Part shown: positions 54,501 through 64,000 of the stretch, piece by piece
Layout: the number at the start of each line of letters is the position of its first letter
Position numbering within the stretch: the first letter of the stretch is position 1
Assembly: GCA_019633425.1 (NCBI GenBank)
Contig: WSUB01000037.1
Coordinates: 186,001 to 250,000 of the forward strand
Source of the DNA: Tulasnella sp. 424
Lineage: Eukaryota; Basidiomycota; Agaricomycetes; Cantharellales; Tulasnellaceae
Direction: 5' to 3'
Length of the DNA: 64,000 nt
Made by a program: the position numbers and the translations under genes
The notes under the pieces: generated by a model
What the model was told of the DNA's origin: nothing
Databases searched by the model: none
Seen by the model: the letters and a program-made list of their open reading frames with translations, nothing else

Positions 54501-57500
54501 GGTCAACCGTACCAGTAGGAGTTCATCACGTTTGAGGCTTGACTAAATAATAGAGAGGCGAGGAGGAGGGGAACTGGAAAACAGAACGTCAGCTACACTT
54601 GGAGTATAAGATACCCCGATGAAAAAGCACCTAGGATCTTTCCGTGACCAGAGTTGAAGTAAGCAGCATAGACTACATAAAACATCGTAAGCGAAGATGA
54701 TGCTGTGATGCCTTGATATCAGACATACCGCTGGCTTGCACCGCGCCAGTCAATCGTTCCTCTTGCTGCATGAGGGCAGGGCCCGCCACAGAGATATTTG
54801 GGCCTCGCTTTTCGATTTTCTCTCCCGCAGCTTCTTCGATCGCCTCTTCCTCTTCCTCTTTTTTTTCTTCGGCTTCGTCCGCAAGATTGAACTCACGCAT
54901 GAACCGGGCGAACGCGCCGTTGCGGGCTATCAACTCCTCGTATGTCCCTTGTTCTGCAATGGTACCGGTGGTCCCGTCCAGTGTGATGATGTAGTCGACA
55001 GAGGACAAAAAGTGGAGTGCATGCGTAACTAAAACACGAGTTGTCCCGGCTAGAGCGTTCTGAATGACTTGTTGGAATACAGCCTTTCCGACATGCGCAT
55101 CCAGAGCGGATAACGGGTCATCAAAGATGGTAATTGGAGCTGCGCAATAGAGGGCTCTAGCGATGTTGATTCTACCACGAGCTGTCAGCGCAATTGAACG
55201 TCTTTATAAGCAGTTGATGGCCTACCGTTGTTTCTGCCCTCCAGAAAGACTGATGCCACGCTCACCAACCTCTGTCATATCACCGGCGGGCAATATGGCA
55301 AGGTCAGGCTCCAACTCGGAAGCCTTAACGGCGCTCCAGTATCGCTTTTCGTCGAAGGGTAAACCAAACAGAATGTTGTCACGAATTGAATTTGACTATT
55401 GGAAACCAGTCAGTAGGTCGCTGGTGGTCACGATTGGATTGCCGACCTGGATCCACGCCATTTGGGGGCAATATGCAACCTTTCCGCCAAAAGTGACCTT
55501 CCCAGCTGTCGATCGCATTTCTGCCGCCCGTTCGACTCAGTATCAGGCATATATCAGCAAATAGCCAAATGACTTACCTCCGATCAACCCTTGCAGCAGG
55601 CTGGACTTTCCGCTTCCAACAGGACCAACGATGGCGACGAGTTTGCCGTATGGAATGTCCAAAGTGATGTCGTTCAGTTTGAATATCTTTTCTTCCTTTG
55701 GAGATGCACTTCCGCTGGCGGTCGGAGCAGGGGAAGCCTTCGCTTTCTCCTTGCCAGCTGCACCATGTTTCCCTTTCTTTTTATCACCAGTGGTGTCTAG
55801 CAGAGGGGCATCCCAAGTAAAGCTAGCGTGCTCCGCCCGGATAGCTACAGGTAGATTTGGATCAATCAGCTTGGGTGCGCCTTGCAATTCGGCTTCGTAG
55901 AACGACTGAAGACGATTGATGGCGTTGACGGCGTCAGTGGCAGAGCTTAAGGTGACCGCTATAAAGTTCCGTTGAATTCGTCAACCACGGACGCAGTAGC
56001 GCGTTGTGACCGTGTCACTTACGGAGCATCATGAGCGGCATGCGAAGTAGTTGGAAGAAAGTCAGGCTTGTAAATATGATAGCTGGATCGAGGGAATGCC
56101 CTGAAAGCGCATAAGCAACGAAAGAGATAATGGCCGCAAAGACGGGTAGCGAAAATGCAACTGCGTTGATGGCAGAGCGGATGAGGAGGAGACTTCGGAC
56201 GTATCTATATAAAACGCGGAGAGTTGGATCATATTGTTCGAAACATCAGGTTTTCAGACTGCTTACCTGACCTCCCGCACCCGGAACTCAGCAATTCGTT
56301 TGAGAAATGGAACCTCCCATGCAAAATACTACGGATAAAGCGACCATATAGTGAGGAAAAAGAACGTCGGAGCAATATGATTGACGAAAGTCACCTTGAT
56401 AACACGCATTCCGCCGAGCAATTCTTGTAAAAGTTTGGTTCGCTTGTCCGTCCAAACCATTGCTCTTTTGCGGAACTCGAACAGGCGCTTCATCGCCATA
56501 AACTGTATGGGGGTTACCACGAAGAAGAGGCCGAAGCCTGGAAGTGCAGACCAGCCCAGATTGGCCAAAAGCAGGGCCAAGCAGATGACGATCTGGAGGG
56601 GAGCCGTTGCGCCCATGCTTCAATTGCGAGCTAATAAGCCGAAGGTCTTTCAAAGCAAACACGAGCCCACTCACGCGAATGATAATGCAAAGTCGATGCG
56701 ACTAACGTCGGTGGAGATATGGGCGATCAATTTCCCGTTGCTAATCCCCGACCGTGCTCGATTAGAAAGCCTGATGGAACGGTCGAAGATTGACGTGATT
56801 AACCCTCCCCGAATGAAAACGCCCTGAATTGCAGCAGTCAGCTAGGACGAAAGACAAGTGTGCGTAGATAGTGCATACCGATGAGCCCATTCGGTACATG
56901 CTGTGGTTCGTGGCAATTGTTGTGAACAACAGGAGAGCCATTAGACCGATGGACATTCCAACTCCTTCGCCAATATTTGGCTTGTGAGTGCCTGGATAGT
57001 CTCGGTGATAGTAGTACGCATTAGAGGAGAATTTGATGATTTGCTGAGGTGGAGGAAAGATTGAGCCGCCGCATCACCACCCGAGCAAAAGGGAAGCATA
57101 CATACTTTGACGACCAACGGGCTACAAATCTGAGCTGTATCACCGAAAGCCTTGATGAGTATTCCGAACCAGAACCAAGTTTTGATAGCATCGCTAGAAT
57201 GAGGCAAATCAGGAAGGAGTCGAGGAAAGCGCAGAAGCATGACGTACTTGAGAGCCCAAAGAAGCCTGCCTTTCTTTCTAGATTTTTCCTTCCAGTCCTT
57301 TTCACGCCTTTCCTTGTCTCCACGGACGGACCACCAAAATCTCTTGATGATTCCTGGTCTGATCTCGCCCGAGTCCAATCTCGCGTTGTACTCAGCCGCC
57401 TCTCTTAGCCTCCTCTCAAAAGATTCGTCGATGAGGCGGGCATAACGACCAGACGACCTAGTGTCATCCATCTTCCAGAGGTCTGACGATTCGAGAGGGC

Positions 57501-57961
57501 GAGCGTATCCAGTTTGGAGTAAGGGGCCCATCCATTCAAACGTTAGACGACTGAGCCAGTTTGCGTTGACCAATGGAATTATTGGAGCATTCTCGAGGGA
57601 GTCTGGAGGTGGACGTGCCGTTACGGAAACGAAAGGAACGCGTTCATACCTGGTTAAAATGGAAGGTGTCAAGAGCGCAGCCTATATATGTGCGGGTTGG
57701 GGAAGCAGAGACTGACCATGAGCGCTGATGTACGGTTTGAGGCTTCTGATGTTGGTCGCTGTTGTTTACAGTCTTTGGCTTTTCGACTGTGGGCGAGGAA
57801 GAGTGGGCGAGGCTGTGGGCTGGGCTGGGTGTCGGTGCACCACCACCGCCCAGTTGTTCTTGCCAAGCGTTTCCAGAAGCAGCCTTTTCTTGGTTCTTCA
57901 GGACTGCGCTATCGCCGTCGGCGTCTTTCCTGTCGTTGCTGCTTCTTGAATGGGAGGCCAT
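51512..57961 (-). CDS. ABCC (Yor1-like) full-size ABC transporter
   Basis: Thirty-six exons, 1475 aa (yeast Yor1 is 1477): 57961-57717, 57649-57106, 57043-56879, 56823-56675, 56617-56395, 56328-56267, 56204-56023, 55958-55578, 55520-55447, 55395-55226, 55171-54729, 54672-54631, 54573-54513, 54459-54411, 54349-54317, 54262-54191, 54140-54097, 54045-53940, 53875-53746, 53694-53630, 53579-53515, 53458-53379, 53306-53240, 53179-53142, 53077-53067, 53010-52766, 52709-52629, 52577-52549, 52496-52467, 52415-52369, 52309-52145, 52079-52044, 51979-51965, 51900-51888, 51831-51742, 51687-51512. NBD1: [30 protein letters not shown]2: [37 protein letters not shown]2 has [17 protein letters not shown]. An acidic Glu/Lys linker ([13 protein letters not shown]) follows NBD1. 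Plasma-membrane export of drugs or organic anions, or lipid translocation, is expected from the family. Confidence 0.95.
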
Positions 57962-58487
57962 TCTCTTGCTCGATGGGCGGCAAGCGATGGCAGTCTGCAG
58001 CTGAAGCAAGGAGGGGAGGGGGGAGAGGAGTAGGGAGTGGTTGATGTGTTCTCGCCTATAAAGAACTTTTGGGGAACTTTTGGCTGACAGAGACGACAAG
58101 TCACGCCGTACTCGGCATCGGGCCCCGGGAGGAACGCGTTCAGGCACCGATAGCGGCTTCCAATCCCGTTCCCAACATTTCAATCTTTTGTAAACCAAAC
58201 AAACAAATAATATGTAACAAATAAAAAAAGCTAAGTAGTAAATCATGTACATCCTTAAAAGTATAGCTATCCTCTGCTGTCCTACATATGCCAGGATAAA
58301 CGAAGGGGAGGGGGGAAAAGTTCGAAATATTACTAAGTAAACGAAAAAAAAATGGAAAAGGGGACACGTATGTACACACGCACGCGACACACGCAGCAGA
58401 CGCAGCAGACGAAGAGGAATCAAAGCGAAGTGACTGATGGTTAATCATGCAATCGCACGCATCTAGCCCGCATGTTACCTCTGACAA
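57962..58487. other. Intergenic, ABCC upstream region
   Basis: 526 bp between the ABCC start and the stop of the next minus-strand gene. The long open frame through it (up to 58423) is a 5' extension without family support. Contains the ABCC promoter and a 3' UTR. Confidence 0.45.
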
Positions 58488-61400
58488 CTATGATCCGAGA
58501 TACCCAATCTGCTCAAACACCCCCACCACTGTCGCAACGTCCGAGGCTCCCGTCACTTTCCCCATCACATTGGCATTCGTAATCATCGTCGAGGCCCCCT
58601 GCCACACCGCTTCAAAGGTCGAGTCTTCCGTCACCGTCTCTTTTACCACCTTGGCGCTTGTCGACGAATCAGCCCAGACCACCGACGTCGTGCTCGTCGC
58701 AGTGTTGGCCGCCCATTCTCGAAACACGCCTCCCGTCTGAGACCCAAAGAATAACGATCCTGAGGTGGCCGCAAAACTCGATACCGAATGGTCAACATCC
58801 GTAGGCCCGATGGTCCCAAACACGGCAACTTCAATCCCAGGAACCGAGGCCAAAGCCGTCGCGTTTAGCGCAGAGCTCGTGGGGGGCCCGGATGTGGGAG
58901 ACGAATTGGCAACAAACGTTGCGATGGCACTCGCTTGCGCAAGAGGCAGGGACTTCAACCATGCCAGAAGAACATGGTTCAGATACTTTAGCGTCCCATA
59001 GTTTCTCTGTCGCACCGCACTCGCCGGCGCATCTGCGGAATCCACCGACGGGAAGAGACTCAACACTGTCCCAGGCCGAATCAAGGCCCTAGAGGTCGCA
59101 TCGGCCGACAAGACGGCAGCTTGCAGGGGTGCTTGGTCCGTCTTGTCCAGAAAGGGTAACCGCAGTCGCAGGACGTCCAGGACACCATAAACTGGGCGAG
59201 ACGCGAAGCAGGAGAAGTCGAAGGACGAGGGAACCGTGGCCACTTCTGGCAGTTTGAACGCGTTCTGTTCAATCGAATTCAACACCTGGAGCTGCGAAGC
59301 GCTCATCATCGGATTGCATCCCAATGGCGGTGGGAACGAGACTGTCTTGGGGTCATGAAGTTGCATGATTGACGGCAACGACTTGTTGTTGTCACCCAGA
59401 GTCATGTCGAACGGGAGGAGGACCGGAGACGACTGGACCGCCGCCACAAACTTGGACAAAAGGTTTATGTCCAGGTTTAAATCCTTAACCCAGTAGTTCT
59501 GCAAAGGGGTGCTGCTCTGCGTAGAAAGCGCTGAGAAAGCACGATAAATCAGAAATTAGAACACAAACTACTTCTTTGATTACTCACCGTTGGAAGAGGT
59601 ATAGAATCGATCCAGCACGCCTTCCATCGACTCGGAGACTTGCCCCGTTTCGGCGTCCGAGGGGGCTACCGCTGCACGCCATGTCAATGAGGGTGCAGTG
59701 ACGGCCATTTGAGCAAAGTCGAACAAGAATCCGGAAGACAATTTCTGAAACGGCCCCACCGAGCCCTGATCCGTCGCTAGAGTGGTCTGGTTGGATGAAC
59801 TGTCAGACTGGTCCGTTTTGCTGTAGTCCAAGGCAGTCACGAATTCCCGAAGCTCTGCTGACGCGGTCCCGTCTTCGGACTGAAGAGCAGACCACAGGAC
59901 GGCAGAACGGGCCCACTGCAGGTGCGTGTCGTCGGCATGGGATGGATTGATATCAAGGAGGACTGCCTGCTGAGCGCAATTCCCCCCAACCGGAGACCCT
60001 TGCATATCCCACAAGGTTAACGCGACAGACTGCGTTGTATAGTTGGTCTTCATCGCATTATTGGTGCTTGGAAGAGCGTCCGAAATGCTCTTGGCCAGCG
60101 GGTTACACAGTGCTCCAGGCGTCGTACAAATGCAAGTTGCATCTGGCGAGTTACAGAAAAGTTAGATGTGATTACCAGAATGAATGAACAAAAGAAACCA
60201 ACCTAGATTGCACTGCGAACCCGTGAAGTTGCCCGAGCAATGAGAACCTGATGAGCTGCCCGAGGACGCCCCTGACGAATTCTTCTTCCAAGTCAAGCCG
60301 ACGGCTGTCGCGATAACCGCAAAGACCAGAGCTATGTTTACTAGCACTGCCAATATCGTATGTTTCTTCCACCTCCATGGAGGCGGTATGGACCGCAAAG
60401 ATCGCGAGGGAGGCGGCCGGTCAACGATCGTGATTCGTCTTGGCTTCTCGCTGCCTGGATCTGAGGGTGGTTGGACATGGGGTGCTCCACTCCCTACGCT
60501 AGGATCGCCACTGTGTCTACCCTGAGCAGCAATCTCCTCCAGATACCTCCGTTGAAGTTCTTCGTCCAAAACGTTGAAATGCCCTGACCGGTCTGTCGTT
60601 GTCCCTCTGGTAAAGAAGCTCCGGATGCTCTGGCTGGTTCGATTCCGTACGGCAGTCTCGTCGACGTAACCACTCCCGCTACTATACTCCCAAGGAGCTC
60701 CTTCCGTCGTACCATTTGGGGGTGTGTCTGAAGGAACGACAGATGCTGAGTTTGCTCCAGAGAAAGAGGATGGAGGCTCAGGGGTAGTATCGCCCCAGCC
60801 AGGTGTGTGGGGTTGCTGTAGAGAGCCTACTCCATGATAGATGGAAGTCGAATTTCGCGCAGGAAGTCGACCAGTTTCCAAGAGTTGCGACAAGAAACCA
60901 GCACGGTTAAGGAGAGCGGGGAGGGCCATCTCCGCTTCAGACTGCTTGATCTCCTTGGGATCGTCTGGTCGTTTCGGCAGGGGCGGAAGGTCCTTCTTGG
61001 TCCCTCGCCGAGCATAGCGGCCACCGTGCTTGGATGATATGCTTGTTGAGCGCGAAAACTTGGAAAATATGGACGACATGGATATGCGGTGTTTGAATCT
61101 ATCGCGACTAAAGTACGAGGTCGATGGTACGTGGTCGTCGTGCGAGGTGACATCTTCTGGAACGTTGGGAGGTGCTTCTGTTCGAGGTGAAGGGGTGGTC
61201 GAAAGGCGGAATCGGGAAGGACCAGCAAGGGGGGCCAGAGTGTCGGTTCCTTCGGGAATGTCTGGAGTGCTTGGAAATCGAGACACTCGTGGCGAGAGCT
61301 GTGCGCGTTCGGGTGGATGTGGGGAAGCGAGGTCGATGAGGTTGGTTGAACTGCGATTGACTGGAATGATTATGGGGGGTGGAGGAGAGGCGACAGCCAT

Positions 61401-62231
61401 GGCCTTTGGTAAATACTCGGCGCGTGCATAACCAACAACGGTGGTGAATCCGGGAGTGGGAGGAAGAGGAGGCAGACCGCCATGAGGAGGTGAAGACACG
61501 CGAACGATTGTAGTGCCATGGGAGGCTGAAGTGTACGCGACGGAGGGATCGCCGGAGCTTGACGACTCGGATTCGATGGTTTGTGGGGGTGGAAGATGCT
61601 GAGCGTTTGATGGAAAATACGCTTGAATGAGTGGAGAAGGTAAAGGTGGCAAGGGGGGTGTAGGTTCGAGGGGTGGAGGTGATAGAGGGCCAGGGACAGA
61701 GGTTCTGTGCGTATAGGCGGAGAGAGTGGGTGATGTTGGGACGTATCGGAGGCGGGAATCGGGAGATGGCCTTCCTGAAGCTGGAACGATTGTGGGTGTT
61801 GGAGGGAAGTCTGTCCTTTGGGGGGAGGGTTGCCGTTCCGACCTTGGAAAAGCGCCAGTGCCGTTGAGCAGGCTGGCGATGAAGTAATCCTGCAGAATCT
61901 CCTCCTGATTTGTGCTGAAGGACGGGTGTGAAGTATGAGAACTTGTGCCCGTTGCGGACTTTGCAGAGCCTGGAGGTCGACGTCCGTATGGAGGAGAGAC
62001 TGGAGGATGGGAGGGCGGGGGAGTTGTTGGAGAAGGAATGGTTGTTGGCGGAGGTGGGAAATGGGAAAGAGCAAGCATGGTGTGGATATCCTGCGTAGCT
62101 GTTTCGCTGGTGTATTGGGTCCATTGAGTGTAGCCGGTGCGACTTGATTCCGCTACTGAGCCTGTTCTGGCGAGACCGGGACGATTGACGCGGCGTTCGT
62201 GGAGGTCTGGCAACGGGGGAAGGCGATCCAT
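58488..62231 (-). CDS. Single-pass membrane protein with Pro-rich N-terminus and large C-terminal ectodomain (hypothetical)
   Basis: Three exons (62231-60203, 60142-59588, 59530-58488; introns 60 and 57 nt) give 1208 aa. Residues 1-640 are Pro/Ser-rich, disordered and rich in PPLP-type motifs, with a basic KFSRSTSISSKHGGRYARRG patch and LPPLPKRPDD. One membrane helix at about residues 636-660 (HTILAVLVNIALVFAVIATAVGL) follows WRWKK, so the N-terminus should be cytoplasmic. The remaining 545 residues would be outside. They begin with a Cys cluster (HCSGNFTGSQC, TCICTTPGALC), then a folded domain with many NxS/T sites and long helices. I do not know this family, but its architecture suggests a surface receptor or adhesin-like protein. 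Met at 62231 was chosen over 62309 because MDRLPPLPDL continues the Pro-rich pattern. Confidence 0.78.
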
Positions 62232-64000
62232 GGCTTGCAAACGACAAAGACAGAGACAGATAGGATGGTAGACTTGAGAAGATGAGTTCCTCACTTGATT
62301 ACAAGGCAAAGAAGGAAGGGGAGGGAGAGATGTGTGAATGTACTATGTATGTATGAAATGAGTGTCGTGGGTGGGAAGGAGGGAATGGAAGGCAGTGAGT
62401 GAATGAGTGACTGGCAACGAAAGGATGTCAACGTCGTCCAAGACGCGGAGGGAGACGAGAAGAGCGACGGCGAGGACGATGACGGGGGGGAGGGAGAGGA
62501 GTGAGGGAAGTGGGAAGGGGATTGGGGATGGGATTTCGAATCTGGACCGGGAAAAAAACACACAGAACAAAGCGGCTTGCACTCCCATCGCTTTCCGGCT
62601 ATTCAACTGTCTCACGTAATCACATTCCGTACCTTTGTGGCTGTTCCTCGCCAGACCCCACGCGACATTTTTACCCACATGCAGATCATTTTACATAAAC
62701 CCCCAATATTTATCATTTCCCCGTTTCGAAATTCTAATTTTATCTTGCACCTTCGTCTTCCAGCACACCAAGCGAACCCAACCGCGCAATGCTATCTACC
62801 TGCACACATCAGAAGAGGGGGGAAAAAAACAAAATAAATAGTTGGAAGAAAGTCGAAGCCTGGCCACGAGATCAACGGAAGCGAGGTAACGCAAGGGACG
62901 GAGATTTCTCCGAAGGGTCTCAGAGACGACTGCTTCGTGCCTTCCATGTTTTGATCATCAGCCACCCTTCCAACAAGAACTCTGATGATACACGCCAGAC
63001 ACCTCCAGCGCCCGCAGCCTTTCTATCCGCTCACCGGCCCCCGCCAACCTCTCCTCATCCCATCCCCAGACTCCTTTGAATGCTCCAGTATCGCCGTCCA
63101 ACGTCATCCGTCGGCACGCAACTTTCAACGGCCCCATCCACAGCCAATCTCACAACCCTTCGACTTGGCTCATCCACAAATCCCATCGCAGTTACCATTA
63201 CGTCCACCGCGAGTTTGCGAACCTTATCGTGGCCAATAAACCGACACCATGGCCCGACGATCCAGCCTTTCGCCGGGTGGCTGACACCAAAGTATGGAAC
63301 TAGAAGACTTGCCACGCTCTGTCGATCCCCTTCCAATTCAGTACTTTTACCCATCCCGTCCAACTGAAACTTACCCCTTCTACCATCCTTCGCTGCAGTG
63401 CGAGATGCAACACCCTGAGGATTGTCTACTTTGAATGCATGAGCTCTTCAATCACAGCCAAGCTACACAAACATTTACCTCGGTGCATTTTGGGTCATGA
63501 ACCCCAAGTTCCCAGAGCACTCGTGGTAACGACTCTATCCACCTTGTCCCAAAGGCCGAGTCTACCTCGAAACTTCCGCGGTAGTATCGCTCACTCCGCA
63601 GCTACATGTAACGCCTGCGTAAGGTCTCCTTCTAAACCCCACGAACTTGCTACATGTTACCCTTACCAATACAAGTCTCGCCACAAATTCAATGGCAAGC
63701 TTCTTCACCGGTGATGTTGCAGACACCCTTTCGCAATGGTCCACCACGGTCGTCCACACAAGCTCAGCCTTGCTCTTGTCACTTGGCGAATTCAACAACG
63801 ACCAGATGGTAGGAAGGAGAGCGTTGTAACTTGCCGCTGATAGCCGTAACCCAAGTGAATAACTCCCTATCGTCGCCTATGACCAGAGTTGAGTTGTATG
63901 CGACGGTCTAGTCGAGTCTCTGCTCACGCACCTCGGCTCGGAGGGTTTGAACCACCCAGTCACTTACTCGTTCCATTTGGCCAACCAGTGAGAGTGGGGA
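62232..64000. other. Right-end region, no supported gene
   Basis: 1.77 kb. The first part is the upstream region of the membrane-protein gene (CT/GA-rich on opposite strands, about 62300-62560). From 63439 to the edge there are several open plus-strand frames, including one starting ATGGCAAGCTTC at 63691 and another ending NHPVTYSFHLANQ near 63990. They could be parts of a gene running off the window, but I could not join them in frame. Minus-strand frame 63562-63798 is antisense to them. Confidence 0.35.

Noticed and set aside
57644..58423. 259-codon frame extending the ABCC N-terminus
   Set aside because: The region before Met 57961 is low-complexity upstream sequence without family support.
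61108..62247. 379-codon minus-strand frame overlapping the large membrane-protein gene
   Set aside because: Same strand, different frame, Ser/Arg/His-rich translation of a Pro-rich coding region; a frame shadow.
1..64000. A novel multi-gene defence, biosynthetic or mobile system
   Set aside because: I looked for clustered enzymes, integrases, terpene/NRPS/PKS genes, toxin-antitoxin-like pairs and terminal repeats; none is present. Gene order looks like ordinary chromosomal housekeeping.

Overview
The window looks like nuclear DNA of a filamentous basidiomycete, most likely an Agaricomycete. Genes are closely packed. Almost all are cut by very short GT-AG introns (mostly 48-65 nt), many exons are tiny, and CT-rich leader tracts precede several start codons. 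I also see a Gag-like gene of a type I associate with basidiomycetes, several F-box/homeobox/bHLH regulators and a full-size ABCA transporter. I reassembled 20 multi-exon genes and one single-exon gene by hand, with about 140 introns. Every spliced model closes in frame, and several reach exactly the length expected for the family: eEF2 842 aa with the diphthamide His at residue 699, a Yor1-like ABCC of 1475 aa, Pds5 of 1202 aa and Naa15 of 873 aa.

Layout. 0-8 kb, minus strand: a 64-aa secreted Cys-rich peptide, translation elongation factor 2, a beta-trefoil (ricin-B-like) protein and a TBL1/Sif2-type LisH-WD40 corepressor. 8-18 kb, plus strand: a small single-pass membrane protein, an 80-bp tandem duplication, an ABCA-type full transporter in 20 exons, and a mucin-like membrane protein with a Tyr/Gly/Gln-rich cytoplasmic tail. 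18-22.4 kb: a Gag-like gene on the minus strand followed by the longest gene-poor stretch (about 2.8 kb). 22.4-38 kb: a bHLH factor, a coiled-coil orphan, an F-box protein, an RCC1-repeat protein, a homeodomain protein and a 1366-aa disordered orphan. 38-58 kb is a housekeeping block: a TMEM242-like membrane protein divergent from NAA15 (NatA ribosome-binding subunit), PDS5 (cohesin regulator) convergent with NAA15, a B-type cyclin with a destruction box, a small orphan and a Yor1-like ABCC transporter in 36 exons. 58-62 kb: a 1208-aa membrane protein with a proline-rich N-terminus and a large C-terminal ectodomain. 62.2-64 kb: no gene I can support.

There is no sign of an operon, CRISPR array, prophage, plasmid function, intact transposon, tRNA or rRNA. 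Functionally this is ordinary chromosomal content (translation, protein N-acetylation, cohesion and mitosis, transport, transcription control). I did not find a convincing new multi-gene system. The most useful leads are single-gene oddities: two likely GC-AG introns in neighbouring genes, micro-exons, stopless introns of length 3n, an unusual homeodomain recognition helix, the Cys-rich secreted peptide, and three large lineage-specific proteins of unknown role.
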